Shown piece after piece: positions 35,251 through 44,318 of a stretch of 64,000 bases of DNA. The translations under genes were made by a program, and so were the position numbers. The stretch lies in the NCBI RefSeq assembly GCF_051172195.1, contig NZ_JBPJAQ010000001.1, forward strand, positions 5,766,001 through 5,830,000. Reading direction: 5' to 3'. The notes beneath the pieces are model-generated. The model was not told where the DNA came from. It saw nothing but the letters and a program-made list of their open reading frames with translations, and ran no database searches. Position 1 is the stretch's first letter; every line of letters begins with the position of its first letter. Origin of the DNA: Paludibaculum fermentans_A. Lineage in GTDB: Bacteria > Acidobacteriota > Terriglobia > Bryobacterales > Bryobacteraceae.

Positions 35251-36806
35251 GCACCATCCAGCGTTCCGCGGACTTTCCGGGCGAGTTCGTCGACGGTGAA
35301 GGGTTTGGGCAGGAAGCGGGCGCCCGGGGCGACCAGGCCGCGTTTGAGCGCCTGCTCTTCGGAGTGGCCGGATATATAGAGAACCTTTAACTGGGGCTGG
35401 AGTGCCAGCAGCGTTTCGGCCACAGCGCCTCCGGCGGAATCGGGCAGGTTGATGTCCGTCAACAGCAGGTCGATTTTTCCACTATTTCCCTGAAGAATCC
35501 TGGCCGCCTCTTTGCCGTCGGCGGCCTCCAGCACCTGGTAGCCGCGTTTGCGCAGGATGCTGGTGATGAGGCGGCGGATCCCCTCCTCATCCTCGACAAG
35601 CAGGATGGTCTCTGTACCTGCGGACGCGGTGGCGGCGGTTGTTGGCAATGGTTCCACCTCACCTTCCACTCGCGGAAGGCAGATGGTGAATGTTGTACCA
35701 CGATTTACACCGCTTTTCACACGAATGAGGCCGGCGGCCTGATGCACGATGCGTTGGACCGTGGCGAGCCCGAGTCCGGTGCCGCCCTGTTTGGTCGTAA
35801 AGAATGGTTCGAACAGGCGGGCCTGCGCGATCTGGTCCATGCCGCAGCCGTTGTCGGTGACGGAAAGTACGGCATAGTGGCCCGCGCGGGCATGCGACTC
35901 TTCGGGCTCGAGCCAGGCGCGGCGGGTGGAGATGTGAATCTGCCCTCCACGGCCGCGGAGGGCGTCCCTGGCATTCAGGACGAGGTTGACCAGCACTTGG
36001 TCGATGCGGCCGCGCTCTGCCGCGACAAACCCGGTGCGGGGCGAGAGGCGAAAGGTCAATTCCAGGTTGGGCGGCAGCAGACGCCGGATCATGCCGTCCA
36101 TGTCGTAGATGGCTCCGTTGAGGGGCGTGGTCCTGTGGGGCGGAGCGACCTGGCGGCGGCTGAAGGAAAGGAGTTCCTTGACCAGCCCGGACGAGCGCCG
36201 CACGGCATTCTGGATTTCGCGCGAGTTTTCGCTGAGCGGATCGATGGGCGCCAGTTGATCGAGCAGGATATGGTTGTGTCCGTTGATGATCGTCAGCAGG
36301 TTGTTAAAGTCGTGCACGATGCTGGCGACGAGGTGGCCGGCGACCTCGATGCGCTGCACGTCGATGAGGCGGCTTTCCAGTTTTTTGCGCTGGGTGATGT
36401 CGGAAATGAAAGCAATTACAATCGGTGTCCCCTTCCAGGACGATCGACGCAGGTCAATTGCGACGGGAAATTCCGTGCCGTCCTTACGTTTTCCGGTGTA
36501 GTCGGCGCCCTGTTCCGGGTGCGGATCGTTCCCGCTGAGGAAATAGTGAATACGAGGATCGGGATTCGGGGCAGCGCCGTTGTCGGGCAGCAGCATTTCG
36601 ATGGGATGGCCTTCCATCTCGGCGCGAGTGTAGGCGAACAAACCCTCGGCGCCGCCGTTTGCCAGCAGAATTGTACCTTTGGAATCAACCAGCAGGATCG
36701 CCTGCGGAGCCGCCTCGAAGACGGTGCGCAGTGGTGTCTCGAACGCATCAGCGGGATGTAAGCCGGAATAAGCCGTACCTACGGCGCGGCCCCAATCCTG
36801 AGCCAT
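35247..36806 (-). CDS. Hybrid sensor histidine kinase: PAS, HisKA, HATPase and receiver
   Basis: A 519-residue cytoplasmic two-component protein. The ATG at 36806 is chosen because GGGAGG lies upstream and the visible promoter (36863-36891) would place the transcript start downstream of the alternative GTG at 36860. A PAS domain occupies about 25-140, then the HisKA H-box IVHDFNNLL (H165). The HATPase has N-box VLVNLVLNARDAL, G1 DNGCGMD and G2 GTGLGLATV. The C-terminal receiver has LLLTDINLPD (D451) and a conserved lysine in FLPKPF. There is no membrane segment, so the signal is probably sensed in the cytoplasm. No cognate output regulator is adjacent. Confidence 0.93.
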   Translation of the reverse strand: MAQDWGRAVGTAYSGLHPADAFETPLRTVFEAAPQAILLVDSKGTILLANGGAEGLFAYTRAEMEGHPIEMLLPDNGAAPNPDPRIHYFLSGNDPHPEQGADYTGKRKDGTEFPVAIDLRRSSWKGTPIVIAFISDITQRKKLESRLIDVQRIEVAGHLVASIVHDFNNLLTIINGHNHILLDQLAPIDPLSENSREIQNAVRRSSGLVKELLSFSRRQVAPPHRTTPLNGAIYDMDGMIRRLLPPNLELTFRLSPRTGFVAAERGRIDQVLVNLVLNARDALRGRGGQIHISTRRAWLEPEESHARAGHYAVLSVTDNGCGMDQIAQARLFEPFFTTKQGGTGLGLATVQRIVHQAAGLIRVKSGVNRGTTFTICLPRVEGEVEPLPTTAATASAGTETILLVEDEEGIRRLITSILRKRGYQVLEAADGKEAARILQGNSGKIDLLLTDINLPDSAGGAVAETLLALQPQLKVLYISGHSEEQALKRGLVAPGARFLPKPFTVDELARKVRGTLDGA

Positions 36807-36862
36807 CCTACCAGCCTCCCTAAGTGGACTCCGCCCGGAACACTTCTTCGGCAGGTGCACGC

Positions 36863-36891
36863 AGTATAATTCGATGCGTCGATGGTGTCTA
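36863..36891 (-). promoter_or_regulatory. Promoter of the hybrid histidine kinase gene
   Basis: On the minus strand TAGACA (36891-36886), 17-base spacer, TATACT (36868-36863); each hexamer matches five of six consensus bases. Transcription would start near 36856 and leave a leader of about 50 bases before the ATG at 36806. Confidence 0.65.
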
Positions 36892-36946
36892 CCCTAAATT
36901 GGTGTAATTCCGGAAACTAAGGTGGAATTGTGGGGGAGACGACACA

Positions 36947-37990
36947 TTAAGCTGGTTCCTGCATTGTGCCGCAATGGATCGTTCCGAGGCCGAGTACCAG
37001 ATCGACGCAATACAAACCGATGACATCGCGAGTGGGAAACAGGCGGGCCAGAATATTTAGCGCGATGCGGTCGTTCGGGTCCTGAAACACCGGCACCAAT
37101 ACGACGCCATTGGCGATATAGAAATTCGCATAAGAGGCGGGCAGGCGCTGGCCGTTGTATGACACGGGGCGCGGCATGGGCAGTTCGACAACGCGGGGCG
37201 CCCGACCGTCGAGGCCCTTCATGCGGCGCAACAGGCGGACGTTTTCCGCCAACGGTTCATAGTTCGCTTCTTCGCGGTCTTCTTCGACGACGATGGCGAT
37301 GGTGCGCTCGTCGGTGAAGCGAGCCAGGTCATCCACGTGTCCGTGGGTGTCATCTCCGGAGATTCCGCGATTGAGCCAGAGGACTTTCTCGACCCCGAGA
37401 TAACCTTCAAAGAGCGCTTCGAGGTGTTCGCGCTGCAGTCCCGGATTCCGCGACTGGACGCCGCTGAGCAGGCATTCCTCGGTGGTGAGCATCAGGCCGG
37501 CACCGTTGACGTCGATGCTGCCGCCCTCGAGCACGACACGGCGGCCATTCCACTCGGGCTTCACCAGGGCGGATTTTGAGACGCGCGCGGCCTTCTCGCC
37601 GGCCGAGTCGTCATTCTTCCAATTGGGATATTTCGCCCAGCCGTTGAAGCGCCATTTGGTGGCGATTTTTTCGCCGGAAGCGGTCTTCACAAAAAGCGGG
37701 CAGTAATCACGCGTCCAACTGCGGTTCGTCTCCGCGGTGACGAGGCGGACGTTGCTGTTCCAGGCACCGCACTTCTCCAGCACGGCGCGGGCGCGTTTCT
37801 GGTGGGCGGCGGGGACCAGGATCCTGACCTCTTCGCGGCGGCTGAGAATGCGCACGATCTCGCCGTAGAGGAAGGGAATTGGCGTAAATTTGCCGGGCCA
37901 GTCGGTGGTCTCGTGCGGCCAGCCCAGCCACGTGGCCTCATGCTGCGCCCATTCGGGCGGCATGCGGTGAGTTATTTGTTGCCCAGCCAC
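36947..37990 (-). CDS. aguA: Agmatine deiminase family protein
   Basis: Hydrolyses agmatine to N-carbamoylputrescine and ammonia (peptidyl-arginine-deiminase fold). The protein has 347 residues. The N-terminus carries RMPPEWAQHEATWLGWPHE. Catalytic elements are NRSWTRDYCPLF, LEGGSIDVNGAG, GDDTHGHVDDLARF and the C-terminal nucleophile region LGTIHCGTMQEP (C340). The listed start is GTG at 37990, which overlaps aguB by 19 bases; the ATG at 37963 is a shorter alternative. It lies directly after aguB, which performs the next step, so the pair makes putrescine from agmatine. Confidence 0.9.
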   Translation of the reverse strand: MAGQQITHRMPPEWAQHEATWLGWPHETTDWPGKFTPIPFLYGEIVRILSRREEVRILVPAAHQKRARAVLEKCGAWNSNVRLVTAETNRSWTRDYCPLFVKTASGEKIATKWRFNGWAKYPNWKNDDSAGEKAARVSKSALVKPEWNGRRVVLEGGSIDVNGAGLMLTTEECLLSGVQSRNPGLQREHLEALFEGYLGVEKVLWLNRGISGDDTHGHVDDLARFTDERTIAIVVEEDREEANYEPLAENVRLLRRMKGLDGRAPRVVELPMPRPVSYNGQRLPASYANFYIANGVVLVPVFQDPNDRIALNILARLFPTRDVIGLYCVDLVLGLGTIHCGTMQEPA

Positions 37991-38868
37991 CGCTCGGTGA
38001 TCCCCCCATAAAAATCAATGCGGCGATCGCGCAGGAAGGGCCAGTTGCGGCGGACTTCCTCGATGCGGCGGCGGTCGCACTCGACGACGAGGATCTCTTC
38101 CTGGTCGTGGGAGGCCTCGGCCAGCAGCACGCCGAACGGATCGGCGACGAAGCTGTTGCCCCAGAACTCCAGGCCGCGCTCCGGCGTGCCCTCGAAGCCG
38201 ACACGATTCACGGCGGCGACGTAGACACCGTTGGCGATGGCGTGGCCGCGCTGGATGGTGCGCCAGGCGTCGAGCTGGGCGGCTCCGTACTGCGCCTTCT
38301 CAGCCGGGTGCCAGCCGATGGCGGTGGGGTAAAACAAAATGTCAGCACCTTGTAGGGCGGTGAGGCGGGCGCCTTCCGGGTACCACTGATCCCAGCAGAC
38401 CAGCACACCGATGCGGCCGAATGGGGTTTCGAAGTTCTTGAAGCCCAGGTCGCCCGGGGTGAAATAGAACTTCTCGAAGAACAGCGGATCGTCCGGGATA
38501 TGCATCTTGCGGTAGATGCCCTGGAGGGCGCCATCGGCATTCAGGATGGCCGCGGTGTTGTGATAGAGGCCCGCGGCACGGCGTTCGAAGAGGCTGGCGA
38601 CGATGACGACGCCGAGCTCTTTGGCGAGCCGGCCCATGACATCGGTGGAAGGACCGGGCACGGGCTCGGCCAGGTCGAACAGGTCGGCACTTTCGTCGCG
38701 GCAGAAATATTGTGAGCGGAACAGCTCCTGCAGGCAGATGATCTGAGCGCCGCGCTGAGCCGCCTCTCGCACCTTGGCGGCCGCCTTGTCGAGATTCTCT
38801 TGCGGATCAAGCGAACACGAGGTCTGGACCAGCCCGATGCGGAACTTGGTTTGGGATTCCCCAGGCAT
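37972..38868 (-). CDS. aguB: N-carbamoylputrescine amidase
   Basis: Carbon-nitrogen hydrolase (nitrilase superfamily) that converts N-carbamoylputrescine to putrescine, carbon dioxide and ammonia. The protein has 298 residues with the catalytic triad E48 (CLQELFRSQYF), K121 (YRKMHIPDDP) and C158 (LVCWDQWYPEGAR). CWDQWYPE and FWGNSFVADPFG are typical of the carbamoylputrescine branch. The gene order aguB-aguA supports the assignment. The divergent peptidase gene starts only 16 bases away. Confidence 0.92.
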   Translation of the reverse strand: MPGESQTKFRIGLVQTSCSLDPQENLDKAAAKVREAAQRGAQIICLQELFRSQYFCRDESADLFDLAEPVPGPSTDVMGRLAKELGVVIVASLFERRAAGLYHNTAAILNADGALQGIYRKMHIPDDPLFFEKFYFTPGDLGFKNFETPFGRIGVLVCWDQWYPEGARLTALQGADILFYPTAIGWHPAEKAQYGAAQLDAWRTIQRGHAIANGVYVAAVNRVGFEGTPERGLEFWGNSFVADPFGVLLAEASHDQEEILVVECDRRRIEEVRRNWPFLRDRRIDFYGGITERWLGNK

Positions 38869-38884
38869 ACTACGATTGTTCCAT

Positions 38885-41287
38885 ATGGTCTTGTCTCAGG
38901 TCACTCGCCGTCGGGCAGTACTTGCCATTCTTTGCGCCTTTTCCGCCCTGGGCGCGGTCCCAACGCCCAAGGATCACTTCGGCTTCACGCCTGGTGACGA
39001 CTACAAGTTGGCCAACTACCAGGAAGTGATTAGTTACTTCCAGAAGCTGGCCGCGGCGTCGGACCGCATCAAGCTGGTGGAGTTCGGCAAGAGCTCGGAA
39101 GGGCGCGCGACGTATGTGGCGTTCATCAGCTCGGCGGAGAACCTGAAGAAGCTGGATCAGTACAAAGAGATGAACCGGCGGCTGGCCTTGGGCCTGGCGA
39201 CGCCGGAGGAAGCGGCCAGGCTGTCCGCTGAGAGCAAGGCGATTGTATGGATCGATTCGGGGCTGCATGCGACCGAGGTGGCCCCGGTGCAGCAGGCTCC
39301 GCACCTGGCCTACAGGATGATCACCGGGGAGACGGAGGAGATCCGGCGGATCCGCGACAACGTGATCCTGATGCAGGTGCCGGTGATCAATCCGGACGGG
39401 TTGGACATGACGGCGGGCTGGTACAGGAAGAACGTGGGGACACCGCACGAGCTGGCGCCGCTGCCCACGCTGTATCAGAAATACTCGGGGCACGACAACA
39501 ATCGCGACTGGTTCATGTTGAACCTGCCGGAGACGAGGAATGTCTGCCGGCTGCTGTTCCGGGAGTGGTTCCCGCAGATTGTCTACAACCAGCACCAGGT
39601 GGCTCCGTTTCCGGCGCGTATTTTTATACCGCCTTACGCCGAGCCGTTGAATCCGAATATTCCGGCGGCGGTGATGGAAGGGATCAACGGGATTGGGGCG
39701 GCGATGCGGGAGCGGTTTGCGCGGGAGAACAAAGCCGGGGCGATATCCTACAACGGCTTTGATGCGTGGTGGAATGGCGGCCTGCGCTCGGCTCCGGCGT
39801 TCCACAACATGCACGGCATCCTCACCGAGACCGCGCTGTATCAGTACGCGACGCCGAAGGAATACAAGCTCAGCGAGATTCCGGAGCGGTTCGCCAACGG
39901 CATCCCGGCGCGGGAACCGTCGGTGTTCTACGAGAAGCCATGGCTGGGTGGGCGCTGGGCGCTGATGGATGCCGTCGACTACATGTTGACCGCCGATTTC
40001 GCGATTCTCGAACTGGCGGCTTCGCGTCCGCGCCAGTTCCTGCACAAAGCCTGGGAGATGGCCCAGGCGCAGATCGAGGCCGGGCAGAAGGGCGGGCCGT
40101 ACGCCTATGTGATCCCCGCGGATGCGGGCAATGCGTGGCAGGCGGCCGAGATGCTGCGGCGGCTGCAGGGGGCGGGCGTGGAAGTTCGCAAGACGACGGC
40201 CGCGGTGGAAGTGGGCGGCAAAAGCTACCCCAGCGGGTCGTACCTTGTGCTGACGGCGCAGCCATTCCGCGGATACATTGTGGATCTGATGGAGCCGCAG
40301 AAGTACCCCGAGATCCGGTCGAGCGCCAACGGTCCGGTGAAGCGGCCGTATGACCTGGCGGGCTGGACGCTGCCTTACCAGATGGGCGTGCAGTACGCGC
40401 GGATCGAGCAGCCTGCGGCCATCGGGTCCGAGCTGATTGGCGATTTGCCGGCGCAGGAGCCTCCGGCTTCCTGGCTGCCGAAGCCGGGCGCGCCCAAGGC
40501 CCGGGTGGCGGTGTATGAGCCCTTTCTGCCGAACAGCGATTCGGGCTGGACGCAGTGGACGCTCGACTATTTCCATGTGGGCCACACGGTGGTGCATAAC
40601 GCGGACCTTCGGGCGGCGGACCTGCGGTCGCGTTTCGACACGATTATCCTGGCGCAGCAGACGATGAACTCGATCCTGCACGGGACGCGGGAGGGCGAGC
40701 GGAGCGGCCGCGGGGAACCGCAGGGTGAGGCTGCGCACAACGTGCAGCGGCCGGAGTTCACGGGCGGAATCGGCGTAGAGGGAGTGCGGAGCCTGCAGGA
40801 GTTTGTGAAGCAGGGCGGGACGCTGGTGGCGCTGGATTCAGCGACGGAACTGCCGCTGGCCCTGTTCCCGATTGGGGTGCGCGGCGTGCTGCGGGGCGGG
40901 GAAGAGGAGAGCGCGGGCGGCTGGTCGTGCCCCGGGTCGCTGCTGCACCTGAATGTGGATACGGCGCATCCGCTGGCGCAGGGTGTGGCGAAGGATGCGA
41001 TTGCGACCTCGACGGGCGGACAGGCGTTCGACATCACGATGCTGCCCGAGTTCAACCAGGGCGATCGCGAGGTGAAGGTGGTGGCGAGCTACGCCAAGAC
41101 GAATCTGCTGGCCAGCGGCTGGATTGCGGGCGAACGGATTGTGGCCGGCAAGCCTGCCGTGATCTCCGCGCGCATGGGCCAGGGGCGGGTGGTCCTCATC
41201 GGCTTCCGGGCGCAGTTCCGTGGTCAGAGTTTTGGGACGTTCAAGTTCCTGTTGAACGCGATCTACCAAAGTGCCGGGCAGAATTAG
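38885..41287 (+). CDS. Exported M14 family zinc carboxypeptidase
   Basis: An 800-residue protein with an N-terminal signal segment after a basic start (SQVTRRRAVLAILCAFSALG). The M14 catalytic domain covers about 25-400: the zinc ligands lie in DSGLHATEVAP (H-x-x-E), with PVINPDGLDMTAGW, HDNNRDWFMLN and the later VYNQHQVAPFPARIF. The large C-terminal half, with a glutamine-amidotransferase-like segment (about 560-790), resembles other long acidobacterial M14 proteins. Expected to degrade extracellular peptides. The ATG at 38885 is just 16 bases from the aguB start, so its promoter must lie within or next to aguB. Confidence 0.87.
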   Translation: MVLSQVTRRRAVLAILCAFSALGAVPTPKDHFGFTPGDDYKLANYQEVISYFQKLAAASDRIKLVEFGKSSEGRATYVAFISSAENLKKLDQYKEMNRRLALGLATPEEAARLSAESKAIVWIDSGLHATEVAPVQQAPHLAYRMITGETEEIRRIRDNVILMQVPVINPDGLDMTAGWYRKNVGTPHELAPLPTLYQKYSGHDNNRDWFMLNLPETRNVCRLLFREWFPQIVYNQHQVAPFPARIFIPPYAEPLNPNIPAAVMEGINGIGAAMRERFARENKAGAISYNGFDAWWNGGLRSAPAFHNMHGILTETALYQYATPKEYKLSEIPERFANGIPAREPSVFYEKPWLGGRWALMDAVDYMLTADFAILELAASRPRQFLHKAWEMAQAQIEAGQKGGPYAYVIPADAGNAWQAAEMLRRLQGAGVEVRKTTAAVEVGGKSYPSGSYLVLTAQPFRGYIVDLMEPQKYPEIRSSANGPVKRPYDLAGWTLPYQMGVQYARIEQPAAIGSELIGDLPAQEPPASWLPKPGAPKARVAVYEPFLPNSDSGWTQWTLDYFHVGHTVVHNADLRAADLRSRFDTIILAQQTMNSILHGTREGERSGRGEPQGEAAHNVQRPEFTGGIGVEGVRSLQEFVKQGGTLVALDSATELPLALFPIGVRGVLRGGEEESAGGWSCPGSLLHLNVDTAHPLAQGVAKDAIATSTGGQAFDITMLPEFNQGDREVKVVASYAKTNLLASGWIAGERIVAGKPAVISARMGQGRVVLIGFRAQFRGQSFGTFKFLLNAIYQSAGQN

Positions 41288-41371
41288 GCGCGGTTTTCGG
41301 TATACGAATAAACGGCGAAAAAACAATCCTGGATTGGTATGGTATGGTCTCTTCATCGACTGGGAGGTCCC

Positions 41372-42232
41372 ATGAAACGACGCACGTTCCTGAAAACAGG
41401 CGCCGGCGCAATTAGCCTGAACGCCTTTCCGTACCATTTATTTGCGGGTACAACACAGAAACAAGCCAGCGATGTCGTGACGCTGGGCCCCCGTAAGATC
41501 AAACTCAGCCGGTTGGCCATGGGCACTGGCACCAACGGGTCGGGCGGCAGTTCGAACCAGACGAAGAAGCTGGGGTTGGAAGGTGTCGCGAACATGATGC
41601 GCGCCGCCTACGACAACGGCATCACCTTCTGGGATTCGGCCGACCAGTACGGCACTCACGCGCATCTCAAGGAAGCGCTCAAGAAGACGCCTCGGGAGAA
41701 GGTGACGATTCTCTCGAAGACCCACGCTTCCACGGAAGCCGAGATGAAGGCCGATATCGACCGGTTCCGGCGCGAGATTGGCACCGACTATATCGACATC
41801 CTGTTGTTGCATTGCATGATGGACGCCGATTGGCCCCAACGCAAGAAGGGCGCCATGGAATACATCAGCGAATTGCAGGAGCGCGGCATTGTGCGCACCA
41901 AGGGCGTCAGCTGCCACACCATGGGTGCGTTGAAGGCTTCGGCCGCTTCGCCCTGGGTGGAAGTGGACCTCGCCCGGTTGAACCCGGCCGGCGTCGCCAT
42001 GGACGCTTCGCCCGCGGAAGTGATTCCGGTTCTGAAGCAGATGAAGGCTTCGGGCAAGGGCATCATCGGGATGAAGATTTTCGGGGCGGGGAAGCTGCGA
42101 AACAAGACGGACGAGTGCCTGCAGTTTGCGCTGTCGCAGGATGTGCTCGACTGTTTCACCATCGGCAGCGAGAACATCAATGAAATGCAGGAGCTGACGA
42201 AGAAGATTCCGGCGGCCAGTACGCGGGGATAG
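41372..42232 (+). CDS. Tat-exported aldo/keto reductase family protein
   Basis: A 286-residue protein whose ATG at 41372 follows GGGAGG. The leader KRRTFLKTGAGAISLNAFPY is a twin-arginine signal. The TIM-barrel AKR signature is present: FWDSADQYGTHAHLKEAL (Asp and Tyr), TILSKTH (Lys) and IDILLLHCM (His). Such Tat-exported reductases with a possible downstream iron-sulfur segment are common in this lineage, but no cysteine cluster is seen here. The substrate is unknown. A strong bidirectional hairpin follows. Confidence 0.85.
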   Translation: MKRRTFLKTGAGAISLNAFPYHLFAGTTQKQASDVVTLGPRKIKLSRLAMGTGTNGSGGSSNQTKKLGLEGVANMMRAAYDNGITFWDSADQYGTHAHLKEALKKTPREKVTILSKTHASTEAEMKADIDRFRREIGTDYIDILLLHCMMDADWPQRKKGAMEYISELQERGIVRTKGVSCHTMGALKASAASPWVEVDLARLNPAGVAMDASPAEVIPVLKQMKASGKGIIGMKIFGAGKLRNKTDECLQFALSQDVLDCFTIGSENINEMQELTKKIPAASTRG

Positions 42233-42243
42233 CGGGTATACAG

Positions 42244-42287
42244 AAGCCCGGATCCGCGCCCTCCGGAATGGCGCGAATCCGGGCTTT
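42244..42287. terminator. Bidirectional terminator hairpin
   Basis: AAGCCCGGAT (42244-42253) pairs perfectly with ATCCGGGCTT (42277-42286), with an inner CGCGCC/GGCGCG stem. It lies between the convergent aldo/keto reductase gene and the small 59-residue gene. Confidence 0.75.
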
Positions 42288-42300
42288 CGTGTGTCTGGGG

Positions 42301-42480
42301 TTAGCCCTTGGCGCTCCACGCGCGGATCGAGGCGATCTCGGCCGGCGGGATGCTCAGGTACTCGAGGAAGCCCTGGTGCTCCTTCGGTTCAGTGCGCTCA
42401 AACTCAACGTGCAGCTTGTGCATCTGGTCTTCCGTGATGCCGGCGGCACGCAGGATGGCTACGAACTTGTCTTTCGTCAT
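42301..42480 (-). CDS. Small conserved-looking helical protein, 59 residues
   Basis: The ATG at 42480 has a strong AGGAGGT site at ideal spacing, which is the main support for a real gene. The sequence starts TKDKFVAILRAAGITEDQMH and ends PPAEIASIRAWSAKG. It is predicted to be all-helical and cytoplasmic, with alternating Glu and hydrophobic positions. It resembles small proteins I recall from other bacteria, but I cannot assign a function. It lies just downstream of, and on the same strand as, the tandem DUF1080 gene and may share its transcript. Confidence 0.7.
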   Translation of the reverse strand: MTKDKFVAILRAAGITEDQMHKLHVEFERTEPKEHQGFLEYLSIPPAEIASIRAWSAKG

Positions 42481-42544
42481 GTGTGTATGACCTCCTGAGA
42501 TCCACGTTGAGGCGTGAAGCGATAGACGGGTCAAGCAGGTTTTT

Positions 42545-43759
42545 CTATTTCTTGGGGACCAGGAGCTCAATGTCCTTGAACCAGACATCCGTGGGCTTCT
42601 TGGACCCGTGGGTTTGCAGGCCGAGAACGCCTTCCACGCGGCCGGGCTTGTCGTCGGGCAGATAGAGCGTGCGGGCGCCGTTCACGTGGAATACGATGCG
42701 GTGGCCGTGCAGGGACGCTGTGAGCTGGTTCCAGTCGTTCGGCTTCACGGTGCCGTTGTCCTCTGGGCCGGTGACCCACTTGCGTCCGCCAGGGCCTGTT
42801 TCCCAGAAGCCGCCCGTACCCTTCTTCTCGTCGATCTCGACTTCGTAGGCGGCGAGGTTCGTGGGTTCCGTGCGAACGAAGAAGCCTGAATTGCCGCGCT
42901 GGATCTTGAACTTCAGGCGGACCGTGAAGTCCGTCAGGGACAGGTCGGAGACGAGCATGCCGATCTTCTCGTCGCCCTCTACCGAGTGGGCGTAGATGGT
43001 GCCGTCCTGGACGGTGATGCTACCGCCGCCGCGCGCCTTCCAGCCGTTGAAGGTTTTGCCGTCCCACAGCGGCTTCCAGACGTGGCTGCCGTTGTCCTGG
43101 ATCCTGATGTTCTTCCAGCGCACCTGCACGGGCTTGGGACCCTTGTAGGCGTGGACCTGGAGCCCGATGAAACCGGAAAGGTCCTCGGAGTCGGTCAGGT
43201 TCGCGCAGGGGACGCCGTTGATCCAGGTCTTGATGGAATCGCCGGCGGCTTCGATGCGGTAGTGGTTCCACTGGTTGTCCTTGAAGGCCTTGGAGGCGGC
43301 GGGATCGCTGGAAATGTTGTCGAGCCAGCCGCGGCGGGCTTCGTCGTAGATGCCGCCGGAGGCGCCGGACTTTTCGTCCGCCACTTCCACCTGGTAGCCG
43401 TAGACGCGGCCCTGGGGCTCAGTGTGCTGGGCGCTCTTCGCACCGTCGAAAGTAGTGACAACGGTTTCCCGAGGATAGCGGTGAGCGCGGATCTGGACTC
43501 CTGAGTTCAGCAGCGGATCGGTTTTCGTGTCGAACTCGAGGACGAAGTCGCCGAACTCCTTCTTGGAGCAGAGGAAGCTGTTGGGACTGCCTTCCACGGT
43601 CGTGCCGGTGATTTCGCCTTTCTCGACGACATAGGTGGCTTTGCCGTTGCAGACCTCCCAGCCTTTGAGCGTCTTGCCGTCAAACAGCGGGGTGAAGGGG
43701 TTGTCGGCGGCGGCAAGCGTTGCCGCGCCCAGGAGGGTGAGTAGAAGGATGCGAGACAT
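42545..43759 (-). CDS. Exported protein with two DUF1080 (3-keto-disaccharide hydrolase-like) domains
   Basis: A 404-residue protein with a signal peptide (MSRILLLTLLGAATLAAAD); an ATG at 43774 would add five residues. Two concanavalin-like DUF1080 domains are seen: about 25-205, beginning FTPLFDGKTLKGWEV, and about 215-404, beginning WKPLWDGKTFNGWKARGGGS. Each has the N-S-G-hydrophobic element (LLNSGVQIRAHRYP; RGNSGFFVRTEP) and the W-N strand (QWNHYRIEAAGDS; DWNQLTASLHGHR). The family includes a 3-keto-glucoside hydrolase and is common in acidobacteria and planctomycetes degrading glycans. Confidence 0.9.
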   Translation of the reverse strand: MSRILLLTLLGAATLAAADNPFTPLFDGKTLKGWEVCNGKATYVVEKGEITGTTVEGSPNSFLCSKKEFGDFVLEFDTKTDPLLNSGVQIRAHRYPRETVVTTFDGAKSAQHTEPQGRVYGYQVEVADEKSGASGGIYDEARRGWLDNISSDPAASKAFKDNQWNHYRIEAAGDSIKTWINGVPCANLTDSEDLSGFIGLQVHAYKGPKPVQVRWKNIRIQDNGSHVWKPLWDGKTFNGWKARGGGSITVQDGTIYAHSVEGDEKIGMLVSDLSLTDFTVRLKFKIQRGNSGFFVRTEPTNLAAYEVEIDEKKGTGGFWETGPGGRKWVTGPEDNGTVKPNDWNQLTASLHGHRIVFHVNGARTLYLPDDKPGRVEGVLGLQTHGSKKPTDVWFKDIELLVPKK

Positions 43760-43799
43760 GGGGGCCAGAGACATCGTATCCGATGCGCGGGTCCTCTAC

Positions 43800-44183
43800 T
43801 CACAAGCCGGAGACGTAAACGGCGAGGGCGTGGCGCAGGCGGGCGTCGAGATTGCCGAGATCAACAGTGCCCGGCCGCTCTGTGCGCTCCAATAGTTCAT
43901 CTTCCGAGTAGCGTTGGCCCAGCCCGTTGATGGGCTTTACGTTGCCGCCGGCGTAGGAGCGATCCGCGCCATCGGCGCCGTGACAGCGGCTGCAGAGTGA
44001 GGTGTAGATGTCGCGGCCGGTGGTCCAGGCCTGCAGGTCGGCTTGCGCCTGGCTGGCACTGGGTGAGACGCGGCGCACATGCAGGGTTTCGTCCAGTAGC
44101 AGGTACAAGCCGTTGGACAGGGGCAGGACAAAGGGCCCGGAGGGGGTGGCGGCGAGCAGCAGGGCTAACAGGAGGGGCCTCAA
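43800..44183 (-). CDS. Exported c-type cytochrome, monohaem
   Basis: A protein of about 127 residues if started at TTG (44183), which directly opens a signal peptide (RPLLLALLLAATPSGPFVLP). A GTG at 44249 would add 22 residues; neither start has a clear ribosome site. The haem motif is CSRCH in YTSLCSRCHGADGADRSYAG, and the C-terminal helix (ARLRHALAVYVSGL) is typical of class I cytochrome c. No distal Met is obvious near the usual position. It probably carries electrons in the periplasm; the partner is unknown. Confidence 0.75.
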   Translation of the reverse strand: MRPLLLALLLAATPSGPFVLPLSNGLYLLLDETLHVRRVSPSASQAQADLQAWTTGRDIYTSLCSRCHGADGADRSYAGGNVKPINGLGQRYSEDELLERTERPGTVDLGNLDARLRHALAVYVSGL

Positions 44184-44318
44184 ACGGGCAGGGTAGCACA
44201 GCGGAGAAAGACCGGAGCCGCAGGGTGGGTCATGTTGGGGGCATGTCACCCTGCGGCCGGATCTACTCCAGATCAGTTGAGGCGCCGGCTCTACACTTGG
44301 GAGGGCGTAAGGGCAGGC

